Shown: piece after piece, positions 9,597 to 19,038 of the stretch
How the letters are laid out: each line of letters starts with the position of its first letter
Position numbering within the stretch: the stretch's first letter is position 1
Source: Blastopirellula marina DSM 3645
GTDB lineage: Bacteria; Planctomycetota; Planctomycetia; Pirellulales; Pirellulaceae
DNA length: 64,000 bases
Assembly: GCF_000153105.1 (NCBI RefSeq)
Contig: NZ_CH672376.1
Span: 3,695,491-3,759,490, forward strand
Direction of reading: 5' to 3'
The notes under the pieces: generated by a model
Databases searched by the model: none
What the model saw: the letters and a program-made list of their open reading frames with translations, nothing else
Told to the model about the DNA's origin: nothing
Program-made: the position numbers and the translations under genes

Positions 9597-9998
9597 ATGC
9601 CGCAGCGGATTCGCCAAATTGCAGCTATGTTCCAGGTCATCGCTCTGCTGTTAGCAGGGGGATTCGCGGAAGGACTGCACGTATTGCCGGGACTGGGCCA
9701 CGGCGGGCATGGTTGTTGCGATCACCATGAGGCGCAACATCGCTGTGACCACCATGACCATAAGGACCTGTCGCATGCGATCGCTTCAGAAGAGCATGGA
9801 GCGAAGTCCGAACTTGTCGCCTTGCATGAATGCGCGATTTGCAAGCTGCTCGCATCTTGGCGACGGGTCGACCTGACGGCGCCGCTTAAAGTTGACGCAT
9901 CCCCGGAGTCGGCGGCATGCATCCCATGTGAGTTACAGCAACTGCATTGCGTCTCTACCCATTGCGCAAAATCTCGCGGTCCGCCAGCGTTGCTCTAG
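9597..9998 (+). CDS. Small exported His/Cys-rich protein (DUF2946-like)
   Basis: A 133-residue protein with a hydrophobic N-terminal segment (about residues 8-24) that looks like a signal peptide. The mature part is unusually rich in His and Cys, with HGGHGCCDHHEAQHRCDHHD as its core, then HECAICKLLA and later CIPCELQQLHC. Such spacing suggests metal binding in the periplasm. The Cys-x-x-Cys-x-x-Leu-Leu segment resembles small DUF2946-type proteins, but the similarity is by eye only. It lies between the RND pump and the DUF58 operon, so a role in metal or thiol stress is an inference. The start is the ATG at 9597; the TTG at 9591 is less likely. Confidence 0.6.
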   Translation: MPQRIRQIAAMFQVIALLLAGGFAEGLHVLPGLGHGGHGCCDHHEAQHRCDHHDHKDLSHAIASEEHGAKSELVALHECAICKLLASWRRVDLTAPLKVDASPESAACIPCELQQLHCVSTHCAKSRGPPALL

Positions 9999-10142
9999 AC
10001 GATTCTGCGTCGTTTCGCAGTGGAATTCTGCCCCTGCCATATCAGATACTACGTCCCTTACCTAACCGGTGTGCGGCTCCACGTATTTCCGTCGATGTGA
10101 ATCGCAGCGGCGGATGCGGTGATGCTGCGCCGATTGAAAAAG

Positions 10143-11381
10143 ATGAGCATTAAATCCATCTGGTTGTCGCGTAACGTTCTCACGCGGGACTACACGCCGT
10201 GGGCCAATCGCTACGTCTATTGGCTCAAGACCCCGTTTGGCGCCCTGGTCGCAGCAGCGGTTTGCGCGCTGTTGATCGGCTGGTTTGTTTCACCGCAAGG
10301 TTATGCGATCGTCGTCGCGATCGCTGCGGTACTCGCGATTGGGATCGCTTGGCCCTGGATCGGCCTGCGCGGCGTTGCTTGTCAGCTCCGGTTTTCAAAG
10401 CCGCGATGCGAAGAGGGAGCCAACGTCACCGTCGAAGTGGAAATCGTCAATCACTGGCCATTTCCGGTCTGGGGACTGGCGGTTGAACGCGGCTTTTTTG
10501 TGAACGATGCGGCGGGAAATCCGGCCGTCGTTTCCCTGGCGCGGATTCCCGGCTGGTCGACATGTCGATTTACGTTTCCCTTTCAACCAGAACGACGAGG
10601 GGCTTATCCCGAGATCTCGCCGCAGATCACGACCGAGTTTCCCTTTGGCTTGTGGAAGGCTCTTCGGTCCTGCAACGTCCGTCAGACGTTGATCGTTTGG
10701 CCGCGGATCTTTCCTCTTGCGTCTTTGCCGCTCCCTGCGGGTACCGCTAGGTCTCTCTTTTGCCCCAGCGATCAACGCACCGGGGATGAGGGCGAACGAA
10801 TCGGCGCTCGTCCCTATCGCCAAGGAGATTCTCTTCGCAACGTCCATTGGGCGCAGACGGCTCGTTGCGACCGGATGATCGTGTGCGAACGACAAGGCGC
10901 CGCGCAGACGGACGTTCGCATTGTTATCGATTGCCGAGCCGCAACTCATCGCGGTCAGGGAACGGATGCGACGATCGAGTGGGCGCTGCGCATCGGCGGT
11001 AGCGTCGCCGTCGCGCTGTTCCAGCAAAATGTGCGCGTCTCACTGGAACTGGAAAACCAAATCTTCGCGCTCGACGCCAATCTGGCCAGCTGGCGAAAAA
11101 TGTATGACGCGATGGCCAGGTTCGCTCTTTCAAATTCCACACGCGCCCCAACTCGCCGGAGAGATGGCGTGGTGATCGCCGTACGGACCAATCTCGCCGA
11201 GCCGCTGGTCGGCGAATCACGAGCCATCGTGTTAAACGTCGCAACTGATGACTCCAAGAAGTTGGCCGCGTCTCGACGTGCGGGTTCGCCATGGATAGCG
11301 ATTGATTCGCTGCCGGCAGCCGCTGCAGAATTGCAAAACGGCTGGAGAAAACAGCGCAAGGAGGCTTGGCGCCATGTCTGA
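10143..11381 (+). CDS. DUF58 domain membrane protein
   Basis: About 412 residues with two hydrophobic segments near the N-terminus (about residues 28-70), then a beta-rich region and the DUF58 core. The core is seen as ERIGARPYRQGDSLRNVHWA, matching the family pattern of Arg-x-Tyr-x-x-Gly-Asp followed by a basic/aromatic stretch. The DUF58 part folds like a von Willebrand A domain in related proteins. DUF58 proteins are normally encoded with a MoxR ATPase and a transglutaminase-like protein, exactly as here. The biochemical role is not established. Its stop overlaps the next start. An upstream GTG at 10119 is an alternative start. Confidence 0.8.
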   Translation: MSIKSIWLSRNVLTRDYTPWANRYVYWLKTPFGALVAAAVCALLIGWFVSPQGYAIVVAIAAVLAIGIAWPWIGLRGVACQLRFSKPRCEEGANVTVEVEIVNHWPFPVWGLAVERGFFVNDAAGNPAVVSLARIPGWSTCRFTFPFQPERRGAYPEISPQITTEFPFGLWKALRSCNVRQTLIVWPRIFPLASLPLPAGTARSLFCPSDQRTGDEGERIGARPYRQGDSLRNVHWAQTARCDRMIVCERQGAAQTDVRIVIDCRAATHRGQGTDATIEWALRIGGSVAVALFQQNVRVSLELENQIFALDANLASWRKMYDAMARFALSNSTRAPTRRRDGVVIAVRTNLAEPLVGESRAIVLNVATDDSKKLAASRRAGSPWIAIDSLPAAAAELQNGWRKQRKEAWRHV

Positions 11382-13668
11382 ACGATTTTTGGAACGACTC
11401 AATTGGATTCTCGTTGCGCTCGCCGTTTTAGCGCTGCAATTGTCTTTAAATCGCGGCGGCGTTGGCGCGTGGTGGAGTTGGGGGGAGATCCTGGCGGTCT
11501 TCGCTACTTCTCTCCTCGCGGTTCGCCCTTGGCGACAAGCGGAAGTTGTGACGAAGGGAAATCCGCCGGGGAGCGTCATCATCCTGTTGCTGACGATGGC
11601 CATGGCGCATGTCGTCGTGGAAGTTATCTTCAGCTACGTTGCGCCCCAACTTGGCCAGACCTTCGAACTGCAGACCGCTTTGGCGCTGCGAAACCTGATG
11701 ATCGCCGCTGCGGCGTGTTCTCGATTCCCTTCACTACTCCGGCTGTCCTCCGGTCTCAGTCTTACGCTTACCTGCTTCGCATTCATCTTAGAGATCCATG
11801 CGTCGATCACCGCGGTTGTCGCAATTTACGCGATGATCGGACTCTGGTGGTTGATTGGCAATTATTGGGATCGCATTCAAGGCAGGTTTCCCGAAGGAAC
11901 CGAGAGCAGCGTCCCCAAAAATGCAGGCGTTATCGCAACCGGCGCGGCGCTGCTGCTGGGAACCGGAATGTTGTTGTTGATCGGCGGCGAACATGCGACT
12001 ACCGCGTTATCCGGCTTTATGCCGAGCTCAGGCGGCAACCAGTTCGATAGCGCAGCGGCGAACTCCGGCATTGGTGATGGTGACGATCTGGTCGATGGGA
12101 CCGAAGATGCGATGAGCTTTGGGCCAACGGAAAGCGAGGTCTTCCTTGAATCGCAGATGCCCAGTCTGTATGACGTTTTCAACGACACCTACGACGCTCC
12201 CGTCAAACGCAAGCAGACAAGCGAGCGTCAACGATCAATAGCGCTGGCGCCTGACAAACTGCAACATCGGCATCAAAAAGTGGCCCATAGTGAGCAGTCA
12301 GGTCGCCAGTTTAGCCTCCTGCGTAAGCAGTCGACGACGAAGAAGAAAAGCCTGCAGGATCGTACGTCTCACGCACTGCTGTATGTCAAAGGCCGAACTC
12401 CGCTACATCTGCGCACCAATGTCTACGATCGGCTGGAACAAAACGAGCTGATCGAAGCCGAGGCGTCTCCCCCCGCAAGCTTCGTCATCTCGCATGAGAA
12501 TGGAAAACCTTGGCTTGAGATCCCCTGTCTGGTGAATGACTCCGATATCGACTACGTCGAGGAACACCTGCTGAAGTTCATCAATCTCAAGTCTTCGCGT
12601 GTCCCGACTCCTGGCCATTTGTCGCAGCTGCATATCCCAGACGTGGATCGCGCTGATCTTTTTCGTTGGACAAAGGACGGCGTGCTACGATTGGACGCCG
12701 ACCGCATTCCACCGACCACCGTGATGCGTCAACGATTCTTTTTGATCGGCGACGAGCGTCTTCAAAGTGAGCGATATCGCAATAAGTTCGTGGGCGCCAA
12801 CACGCCAATCGCCGCTGCAGATTCGTCGCCTGATTTGCGCGAGCTCGCCCAGGCATGGACGATTGAAGCACAGCCCGGCTGGGACACGATTACGGCGATA
12901 TCCGACCATCTGCGCCACGACTATCGACTGGATCGAAACGCGCCGATTTCTCCAACAACGATTGGGCCGATCGAAGAGTTTCTTTTCAACGCGAAGCAGG
13001 GTCCTGACTATTTGTTCGCGACATCCGCCGCATTATTGCTTCGGGAGCTGGGATATCAGACACGAATTGTTCGCGGATTCTATGCGTCGCCCGATCGATT
13101 TGATTCTCACAGTGAACAGACGCCGATCTATCCTGACGACGCCCATTTTTGGCTGGAGGTCTCGGACGGCGTGAATTGGCACGCGGTGGAGCCGACGCCG
13201 GGATACGAACGTCTCGGGCCGCCGAAAGACCTAAAGACCCGCTTGGCCGAATTTGTCTGGACGATCCTTCAATGGAGTTGGGGTCGCAAGTGGTTCTTCC
13301 TATTGCTCTTCACCCTGGCAATCACGATCTGGCTATTGCGCATCGTGATTTTGGATACGGCGGCGCGGTTGGCAAATTGCTGGGCTGTCCCCATCGATCA
13401 TCGTCGACGCGTGTTGCGTACGCTGCAGATCATTCAGCTACGCGAGCGATTCTCTCAGGTTCGACGACCGAAAGGGGTGACCATCCAAGCTTGGCTTTCT
13501 CGCAAAGTCGTCGCCGCAGAAGAGGAGACGCAGCAGATTCAATCGATCTCCCTTTGTGGTTGGGCCTTGTATGGGGGAACCGCCAAGTGCCCGGTGCCGG
13601 CGGCCGAAATTGAAACGCTTCGCTACTTCACACTCGAACTAAGTCGCCGTCCACTTACACGACGCTAA
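11374..13668 (+). CDS. TgpA-like membrane protein with degenerate transglutaminase domain
   Basis: A 764-residue protein with several N-terminal membrane helices (about residues 10-200), a long periplasmic region, a transglutaminase-like core near residues 540-610 and one more TM near residue 640. The core retains DDAHFWLEV (the His position) and HAVEPTPGY (Asp position, here Glu). The catalytic Cys position reads Asp in KQGPDYLFATSAALLLRELG. Active relatives have a Cys at that place, so this copy is probably not a transglutaminase or protease. The start at 11374 has an AAGGAGG site about 10 bp upstream and overlaps the DUF58 stop. The domain assignment is good; the function is open. Confidence 0.78.
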   Translation: MSERFLERLNWILVALAVLALQLSLNRGGVGAWWSWGEILAVFATSLLAVRPWRQAEVVTKGNPPGSVIILLLTMAMAHVVVEVIFSYVAPQLGQTFELQTALALRNLMIAAAACSRFPSLLRLSSGLSLTLTCFAFILEIHASITAVVAIYAMIGLWWLIGNYWDRIQGRFPEGTESSVPKNAGVIATGAALLLGTGMLLLIGGEHATTALSGFMPSSGGNQFDSAAANSGIGDGDDLVDGTEDAMSFGPTESEVFLESQMPSLYDVFNDTYDAPVKRKQTSERQRSIALAPDKLQHRHQKVAHSEQSGRQFSLLRKQSTTKKKSLQDRTSHALLYVKGRTPLHLRTNVYDRLEQNELIEAEASPPASFVISHENGKPWLEIPCLVNDSDIDYVEEHLLKFINLKSSRVPTPGHLSQLHIPDVDRADLFRWTKDGVLRLDADRIPPTTVMRQRFFLIGDERLQSERYRNKFVGANTPIAAADSSPDLRELAQAWTIEAQPGWDTITAISDHLRHDYRLDRNAPISPTTIGPIEEFLFNAKQGPDYLFATSAALLLRELGYQTRIVRGFYASPDRFDSHSEQTPIYPDDAHFWLEVSDGVNWHAVEPTPGYERLGPPKDLKTRLAEFVWTILQWSWGRKWFFLLLFTLAITIWLLRIVILDTAARLANCWAVPIDHRRRVLRTLQIIQLRERFSQVRRPKGVTIQAWLSRKVVAAEEETQQIQSISLCGWALYGGTAKCPVPAAEIETLRYFTLELSRRPLTRR

Positions 13669-13686
13669 CAAGCGGAAACTATCAAC

Positions 13687-14670
13687 ATGACGAATAGCCC
13701 TGTTGCATCGCCAGCACAAACAGCTCACTCGACCGGTTCGATCTGCGAATTTCAACCGGTCATTGACGAACTACGTCGCGCGCTAAATTCAACGCTCAAA
13801 GGCAAAAGTGAAGCGGTCGAACTAGTCATCGCTTGCCTCCTAGCCAGAGGGCATCTCTTACTCGAGGACTTGCCGGGGCTGGGTAAAACGACGCTCGCCA
13901 AAGCGTTGGCGATGTCGGTCGGCGGTCGTTTCGCACGGGTTCAATGTACGCCTGACTTGCTGCCGACCGACGTAACTGGATTCAGTATTTTCAACCAGAA
14001 GACGCGGGAATTTGAGTTTATTGAAGGTCCTGTATTCTCCGAGGTCCTCCTCGCCGACGAGATCAATCGCGCGACTCCGCGAACACAAAGCTCATTGTTC
14101 GAAGCGATGGCCGAGCGTCAGGTCACGATCGACAAAATGACGCATCGACTGACCCCTTCGTTCTTTGTGATCGCGACGCAAAATCCTGTCGATAGTCATG
14201 GAGCTTATCCGCTGCCTGAGGCGCAGCTCGATCGATTTGCGATGAAACTCACCTTCGGCTATCCCGACCGTGCGAGCGAACTAGAGATGCTCGCCGAAAA
14301 TATCGGCGCGGCGGATCGCGATCGATCTCCGTTGCCGGCGATCTTGACGCCGAATTCTCTGCAGCACCTCCAGGATCATGTCGCAGGCGTTCATATCCAA
14401 GAGAGCGTGCTTCGTTATCTCGTCGACTTGGGGACCGCAACGCGACATCATCGCGATGTCACCTTAGGACTTAGTCCACGCGGTCTGCTGACCTGGCAAC
14501 GCGTCGCCCAAGCTCGAGCGCATCTTCGCGGACGCGACTTTGTGACGCCGGACGATATCCAAGATGTCGCCGCTCCGGTGCTGCAAGTCCGCCTCTCAGG
14601 CGACTTTGAAAGTCCGCAGACGATCATCGAGACGGTATTAAACGATGTCGAAGTTCCGGTCTGCAGCTAA
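13687..14670 (+). CDS. MoxR-family AAA+ ATPase
   Basis: A 327-residue cytoplasmic ATPase. The Walker A stretch is DLPGLGKTTLAKALA (about residues 61-75). The Walker B region is LLADEINRATPRTQSSLFEA, sensor 1 is FFVIATQNPVDSHGAYPLPE, and the C-terminal lid domain contains LSPRGLLTWQRVAQA. MoxR proteins act as chaperone-like ATPases that help mature or remodel VWA/DUF58-type partners. It follows the DUF58 and TgpA-like genes directly, so it probably works on them. The length is usual for the family. Confidence 0.92.
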   Translation: MTNSPVASPAQTAHSTGSICEFQPVIDELRRALNSTLKGKSEAVELVIACLLARGHLLLEDLPGLGKTTLAKALAMSVGGRFARVQCTPDLLPTDVTGFSIFNQKTREFEFIEGPVFSEVLLADEINRATPRTQSSLFEAMAERQVTIDKMTHRLTPSFFVIATQNPVDSHGAYPLPEAQLDRFAMKLTFGYPDRASELEMLAENIGAADRDRSPLPAILTPNSLQHLQDHVAGVHIQESVLRYLVDLGTATRHHRDVTLGLSPRGLLTWQRVAQARAHLRGRDFVTPDDIQDVAAPVLQVRLSGDFESPQTIIETVLNDVEVPVCS

Positions 14671-14688
14671 AAAAAAGGAATGAATGCA

Positions 14689-15174
14689 ATGAGTGACTCA
14701 TCGATGACTTTACGACGACTGCTTGCCGCCATTGGATTGGTCACCCTGTTAGGCTGCTTATCCGCATCGGACGAACATGCTGAACATCACGATCCGCCTC
14801 ATCGTCCGGCTGATTTTGTTGCGGCGGTCGAGCGACTGCAAGTCATTCAAACCGCAAGTTCCACCAGCGAGGAGATTCCATCCCCGCATCCAGACGGCGA
14901 TCTGCAACTGGAAGCAGCCGATCTGCTCCGCTGGTTGCCTGAGCTTGCGGCCGAGTCCGACCTTTCACGCGAAGACTGGAATCAAATGTACCAGTCGACC
15001 GCAATGATCCGGCGGCAAGCCGCTCAGGTTTCGTTGACCGAACTTTCGCAAGCATTAGCAAGCGTTTTGCCAGAGCTGGACCGTTGCGCAAATTCGATCC
15101 GCAGCCAGCGTCTGGCGCTGCAACCGTTAGACGCTTCTGAGTCGAACTTACTAGAAGAGGATAACCAGTCATGA
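14689..15174 (+). CDS. Small predicted lipoprotein, unknown function
   Basis: A 161-residue protein with a signal peptide ending in TLLGC, a good lipobox. After the anchor Cys there is a short His-rich patch (EHAEHHDPPHRP), then an Ala/Leu/Glu-rich helical region. No known domain was recognised. The start at 14689 has AAGGA 9 bp upstream; the ATG at 14680 sits too close to that site. The gene overlaps the next by four bases (ATGA), so it is probably an accessory of the permease. The His patch may bind metal, which is a guess. Confidence 0.65.
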   Translation: MSDSSMTLRRLLAAIGLVTLLGCLSASDEHAEHHDPPHRPADFVAAVERLQVIQTASSTSEEIPSPHPDGDLQLEAADLLRWLPELAAESDLSREDWNQMYQSTAMIRRQAAQVSLTELSQALASVLPELDRCANSIRSQRLALQPLDASESNLLEEDNQS

Positions 15175-16700
15175 TCGAAACGCTATTTTGGGGCGCTCTC
15201 TTACGTTTTAGCCAGGCGGCGGTCGCTGCGATTCCCACGATTATGATCGGCATCCTAGTCGCGGCGATTTTTCGCGTCTGGTTGGGCGCAACCGGCACGC
15301 GCAAGCTGTTCGGCGATTCGGGGATCAAGTCTTTGTTTTACGCCTGGCTCATTGGCATGCTGTTACCGGTTTGTTCTCTCGGCGTGATTCCGATCGCTAT
15401 GGAATTGCGTCGCGCCAAACTTTCTGGCGGTACGATTCTAGCGTTCGCGCTAACGGCGCCGTTGTTCAATCCGATTTCCGTCCTTTACGGACTGACGTTA
15501 TCGGATCCTGTGGTCATCATTACCTTTTCGTTTTGCTCATTGATCATCGTTACTGGTTGTGGACTCCTGTGGGATTGGTGCTTTCGCGTCGCTCCTCAAA
15601 CCTTCACCTCTGATCCGCCAATCGTGCCGGAAGGATGGCGCCGGTTGTTGGCCACCGCACTATTCGGGCTCCGCGAGATGACCGGACCGTCGATGGGCTA
15701 CATTCTCCTCGGTCTTTTGGGAGTCGCTGCGCTCAGCATTGCGCTTCCCTACGCCAGCCTTCAGCAATCGGCCGAGCACGATGACCCCACGGCGATCTTG
15801 TTTATGACGGCGATCGCGATTCCCGCCTATGCGACGCCGATGGTCGCGATGGTGCAATTGGCTTCGATGTTCGCCCATGGAAATTCGGCAGGCGCCGCTT
15901 TCGTGCTCCTTGCACTGGGCGCCGGCGCCAACATGGGACTCATCGGCTGGATGATGCGTTCCTATGGGCTCGGCAGAACTGTCGCTTGGTTCGGAATATT
16001 GATCGGCGTCGTCGTCGGGCTTTCGTATGCGGTAGATGGTCCCCTTTATCCGCAAGGAGTCGAACCGGCTGGCCATACGCATGCGTTTGACGGCTACTGC
16101 TCTCCATTTAACGCAAATACGCCCAACCCGATGCAATCGGCCTGGATCGAATTATCAAAAAAGGTCGCTCCGCACGAGCAGGTTGGCGTAGCCATGTTCG
16201 CGTTCGCAATGATCTGCGCCATTGGCCTTCGTCTCGCAGATCCCCAGCGACAATGCGAAGCCTGGCTACAGACCACACCGCCTGCAGCCAAATCGTTGGA
16301 TCGTACGATCCCCGGTCCCGTGCTCGGCGTGATTTCTTTGGTCGGCTTGGTGGCCGTCAGTGTCTCTGGTTGCTATCTCTACTATCCCCCTCCCCACGAG
16401 ATCTTTGAAGAAATGCGCGCAATCAACGCCGAGGTCATCTATGGATCGCGGACGGGCCGCTGGGAAGTGGCGCAGCATTGGATACCAATCTTTGACGACT
16501 GGAGTCGCAAGCTAGAAGTGAGCCAGTTCCTGCGCAGCGGCGAAGTCGCGCCTTACCATCAATACAAAGGACTCGTCTTTCGCGAATATCTTGAGCGTCT
16601 CGAACACGCCGTCGAGGATCAAGAGACGGACAAGGCGAAAGATTTAGCAGGGAAAGTCAGTCATGCCTATACAAGACTACGCGAGTCGTATCAGCAATAA
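15171..16700 (+). CDS. Predicted permease, PF03773 (ArsP/YraQ-like), with extra C-terminal domain
   Basis: A 509-residue polytopic membrane protein. The first about 300 residues resemble the PF03773 permease family, with the motif GMLLPVCSLGVIPIAMELRR and a second similar hydrophobic repeat. In many relatives the motif is Cys-Ser-Cys-Gly; here the second Cys is Leu. A loop with PAGHTHAFDGYC follows, then two more hydrophobic segments near residues 340 and 385. The C-terminal soluble domain of about 110 residues ends in a helix and has no recognised family. Relatives export arsenicals or metals, but the substrate here is unknown. It is the last gene of the DUF58-MoxR series. Confidence 0.75.
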   Translation: MIETLFWGALLRFSQAAVAAIPTIMIGILVAAIFRVWLGATGTRKLFGDSGIKSLFYAWLIGMLLPVCSLGVIPIAMELRRAKLSGGTILAFALTAPLFNPISVLYGLTLSDPVVIITFSFCSLIIVTGCGLLWDWCFRVAPQTFTSDPPIVPEGWRRLLATALFGLREMTGPSMGYILLGLLGVAALSIALPYASLQQSAEHDDPTAILFMTAIAIPAYATPMVAMVQLASMFAHGNSAGAAFVLLALGAGANMGLIGWMMRSYGLGRTVAWFGILIGVVVGLSYAVDGPLYPQGVEPAGHTHAFDGYCSPFNANTPNPMQSAWIELSKKVAPHEQVGVAMFAFAMICAIGLRLADPQRQCEAWLQTTPPAAKSLDRTIPGPVLGVISLVGLVAVSVSGCYLYYPPPHEIFEEMRAINAEVIYGSRTGRWEVAQHWIPIFDDWSRKLEVSQFLRSGEVAPYHQYKGLVFREYLERLEHAVEDQETDKAKDLAGKVSHAYTRLRESYQQ

Positions 16701-16763
16701 CTTGCCCCCTCATCGAACGCCGACACGGTGAAAACGACGGCGGCCAGCGAGCGTCCTTGGTCG

Positions 16764-17372
16764 CTATCCGCTGCTTTCTCGGATCAGATCCATCAATACG
16801 CGAATGACTTTCGTGGCTTGTCGCCCTTTTTTTCTCCGAAAGACCACGTAGGCCTGCCCCAACGAGTGCGAGAGGGAGCGTTTTTCTAACTGATACGTAA
16901 ACGGGCCTTCGATCGCTTGTCTGGCCACGATTCCGACACCGAGTCCAGCATGGACGCAAGAGATCGTGAAGGTGCTATTATCGGTTTCGGCGGCGAATTG
17001 CAGATTTCCCAATAAATCCAAACGATGCAGCGCCTGCTCGAAAAGGCCCCTTCCTGACGTTCCGCGATGACCGACGACGATTGAAAACTTGATCAACTCA
17101 TTTAACTCTAACAACTTTCTTTTCTTCAGCGGATGGCCGGTCGGGAAGATCGCGAGGTAACCGTTCGCATAGGCCTGCTCGCAGGAAACAGGCGTATCAC
17201 GCTGCTCTACACCTCTTTCTAGAGTCAGCGCAAGGTCGGCCGTCCCTTCGGAGATCATCCGTACGGCCGTGTCGTCATCCCCATGTAAGTCGCTAGTAGC
17301 GTTTGCTTCTTCGACCTTACTTCCGGAAAGACAAATTCGCTCAGCGAACGATATCCTCAACCGGCAGTCCAA
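16764..17372 (-). pseudogene. LysR-type regulator fragment (effector domain only)
   Basis: The 202-residue frame matches a CysB/LysR effector-binding domain, with GDDDTAVRMISEGTADLAL and HAGLGVGIVARQAIEGP. The whole winged-helix DNA-binding domain and the first strands of the effector domain are missing. The frame begins inside the end of the outer-membrane factor gene (17341), and the first about 10 residues are just the antisense-free overlap of that gene. The layout looks like a deletion or insertion junction at about 17340-17370 that fused the efflux locus to a former lysR. It is unlikely to make a working regulator. Confidence 0.7.
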
Positions 17373-18843
17373 TTGCGATGATCACATCTGCCGACGCTTG
17401 AGCGAGTTCGTTGTAGAGATCGAGACGGACTCGCTGGTTTTGCAAGATGCTGTTACGGGCCTGGACGACGCGCGTGATGTCGACTTCGCCGGCCTGAAAC
17501 TGGCGTTCGAGCCCGGCGAGTGCGTTGGGAACTTCGATCGGCTCTTCGAGACCAGAGGCGTGCAAACCTTTGTAGGCCAGTTGGTACCTTTGCCAAGCCG
17601 CTTCGCCTTCGAGATTCGCCCTGCGGAACAATTGCCTCCATACGGTCGAACGCTGATTTAATTCTGCGATCCGCTGCCGTTCCAACGGACGACCATTGTT
17701 GAATACCGGCAGGTCCATCTGGGCTTGTAACCCAAGATAGGTGACTTCGTCACGGCCACGCTGATAGTAAGGCCCCACCTGAACGTCAGGCGTCTTGGCG
17801 GCGCTGGCCAAACTCAGGTTTGCACGGGCCGCATCGACATCGGCCAGTGCCGCCAGCACATCCGGTCGTGACGCCGCCCAACCGGAGATCGATTCGGGGG
17901 ATGTCCGCTGGCACGGATCTTCGTTTCCATCCGCAATCAAAGTGGGGAGGAGCCAATCATGCTGCGTCAGCCGATCCGCAAGTCGCAGCTCGGTTTCGGG
18001 CGATAGCCCGACTTGACGTTTCAAATCTCGCAGCGCGAGCTGATAGTTGGCCTGGGCAAGTCGCAACTGCTGGGCGGTGGACTGGGCGTCGATTCTGGCG
18101 ATCGCTACGTCGGCCCCTGAAGCCTGTCCCGCATCCAGCTGTTTCTCCAAGGTATTTTTCAACACCAAGTTGTTCTGGTGACTTTCTTCGGCCAGGTAGA
18201 GCAATTCCTGTTGATAGAGCGCGGTCAAGTAAAGTCGAGTAGAGAGTCCAACGTTTTGCAGCTCCGCCAGATGAATCGACCAGCGAATTTGATTGAGTGC
18301 GGAAGCGGCGCTGTTCTCGCGAAATCGTTGTTGATGCGCGAGTTCGATGCGCTGCATCAAGAGTACATAGTGATAGGTCGTGCCGACACCGGCGGCTGGC
18401 GCATCTTGATAGGGAGTGACCCGAACTTGCGCGAAGGGATTGTAAGGGTAGGTTTCGGCAACTCCCAACACAGCGGAGCCGACGTTTTCATTTTGACGAA
18501 GTGCGACCAGGTCGGGATTCTGAGCAAGTCCCAGTGAGATCGTTTCCATCAAGTTAAAAGCAGGTTGCGGAAGCTTCGAGAAGACGGGCTCATGTGGGGT
18601 CGGCTGGTCCGTCGGCTCGAAATGAGCGGACGCCAGCGTCACCAGATCCGATTCCAACTCGATCGCGCTCGCCGGCCGAGCTTCGGCTGGGGAGGAAGTG
18701 ATGGTTGGGGATGGATTCGCGTCGACTGGATCGGTGACCGGCGGCGGTATTAATACATGCGGTTTCGAAGCAGGATCCATGCGGCATCCGATGCCCGCCA
18801 AAAAGACCATGCCAAGAATAGTGCCGGACCTGCGCATCTTCAT
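17341..18843 (-). CDS. CzcC-like outer-membrane factor (TolC family)
   Basis: A 500-residue outer-membrane efflux channel. The signal ends in FLAGIGC, so it is probably a lipoprotein, and is followed by a Pro-rich linker. The two OEP repeats are visible, including GLAQNPDLVALRQNENVGSAV near the start of the first repeat and SRPDVLAALADVDAARANLS near that of the second. It is encoded about 195 bp after the RND pump gene on the same strand. Together with the pump and adaptor it forms a metal-type tripartite exporter. The 3' end overlaps the LysR fragment. Confidence 0.87.
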   Translation of the reverse strand: MKMRRSGTILGMVFLAGIGCRMDPASKPHVLIPPPVTDPVDANPSPTITSSPAEARPASAIELESDLVTLASAHFEPTDQPTPHEPVFSKLPQPAFNLMETISLGLAQNPDLVALRQNENVGSAVLGVAETYPYNPFAQVRVTPYQDAPAAGVGTTYHYVLLMQRIELAHQQRFRENSAASALNQIRWSIHLAELQNVGLSTRLYLTALYQQELLYLAEESHQNNLVLKNTLEKQLDAGQASGADVAIARIDAQSTAQQLRLAQANYQLALRDLKRQVGLSPETELRLADRLTQHDWLLPTLIADGNEDPCQRTSPESISGWAASRPDVLAALADVDAARANLSLASAAKTPDVQVGPYYQRGRDEVTYLGLQAQMDLPVFNNGRPLERQRIAELNQRSTVWRQLFRRANLEGEAAWQRYQLAYKGLHASGLEEPIEVPNALAGLERQFQAGEVDITRVVQARNSILQNQRVRLDLYNELAQASADVIIAIGLPVEDIVR

Positions 18844-19038
18844 TTTCCGCCTGATAGCAATTTTCGATGCTAGCGACTGGGAATCGAAACGTCGTTCGCT
18901 TCGATTCCGTGGCCAGCTATGGGCTAAATTCGACGAGTAGGCGGTCGCAACAGCAGTAGCGAATGTAGCAGTAAAGCGGAGTTAATCTTCTTGTTGGAAA
19001 GCTTTGGCGATTACGTGGAAAATGATCGCAATCCGCGT

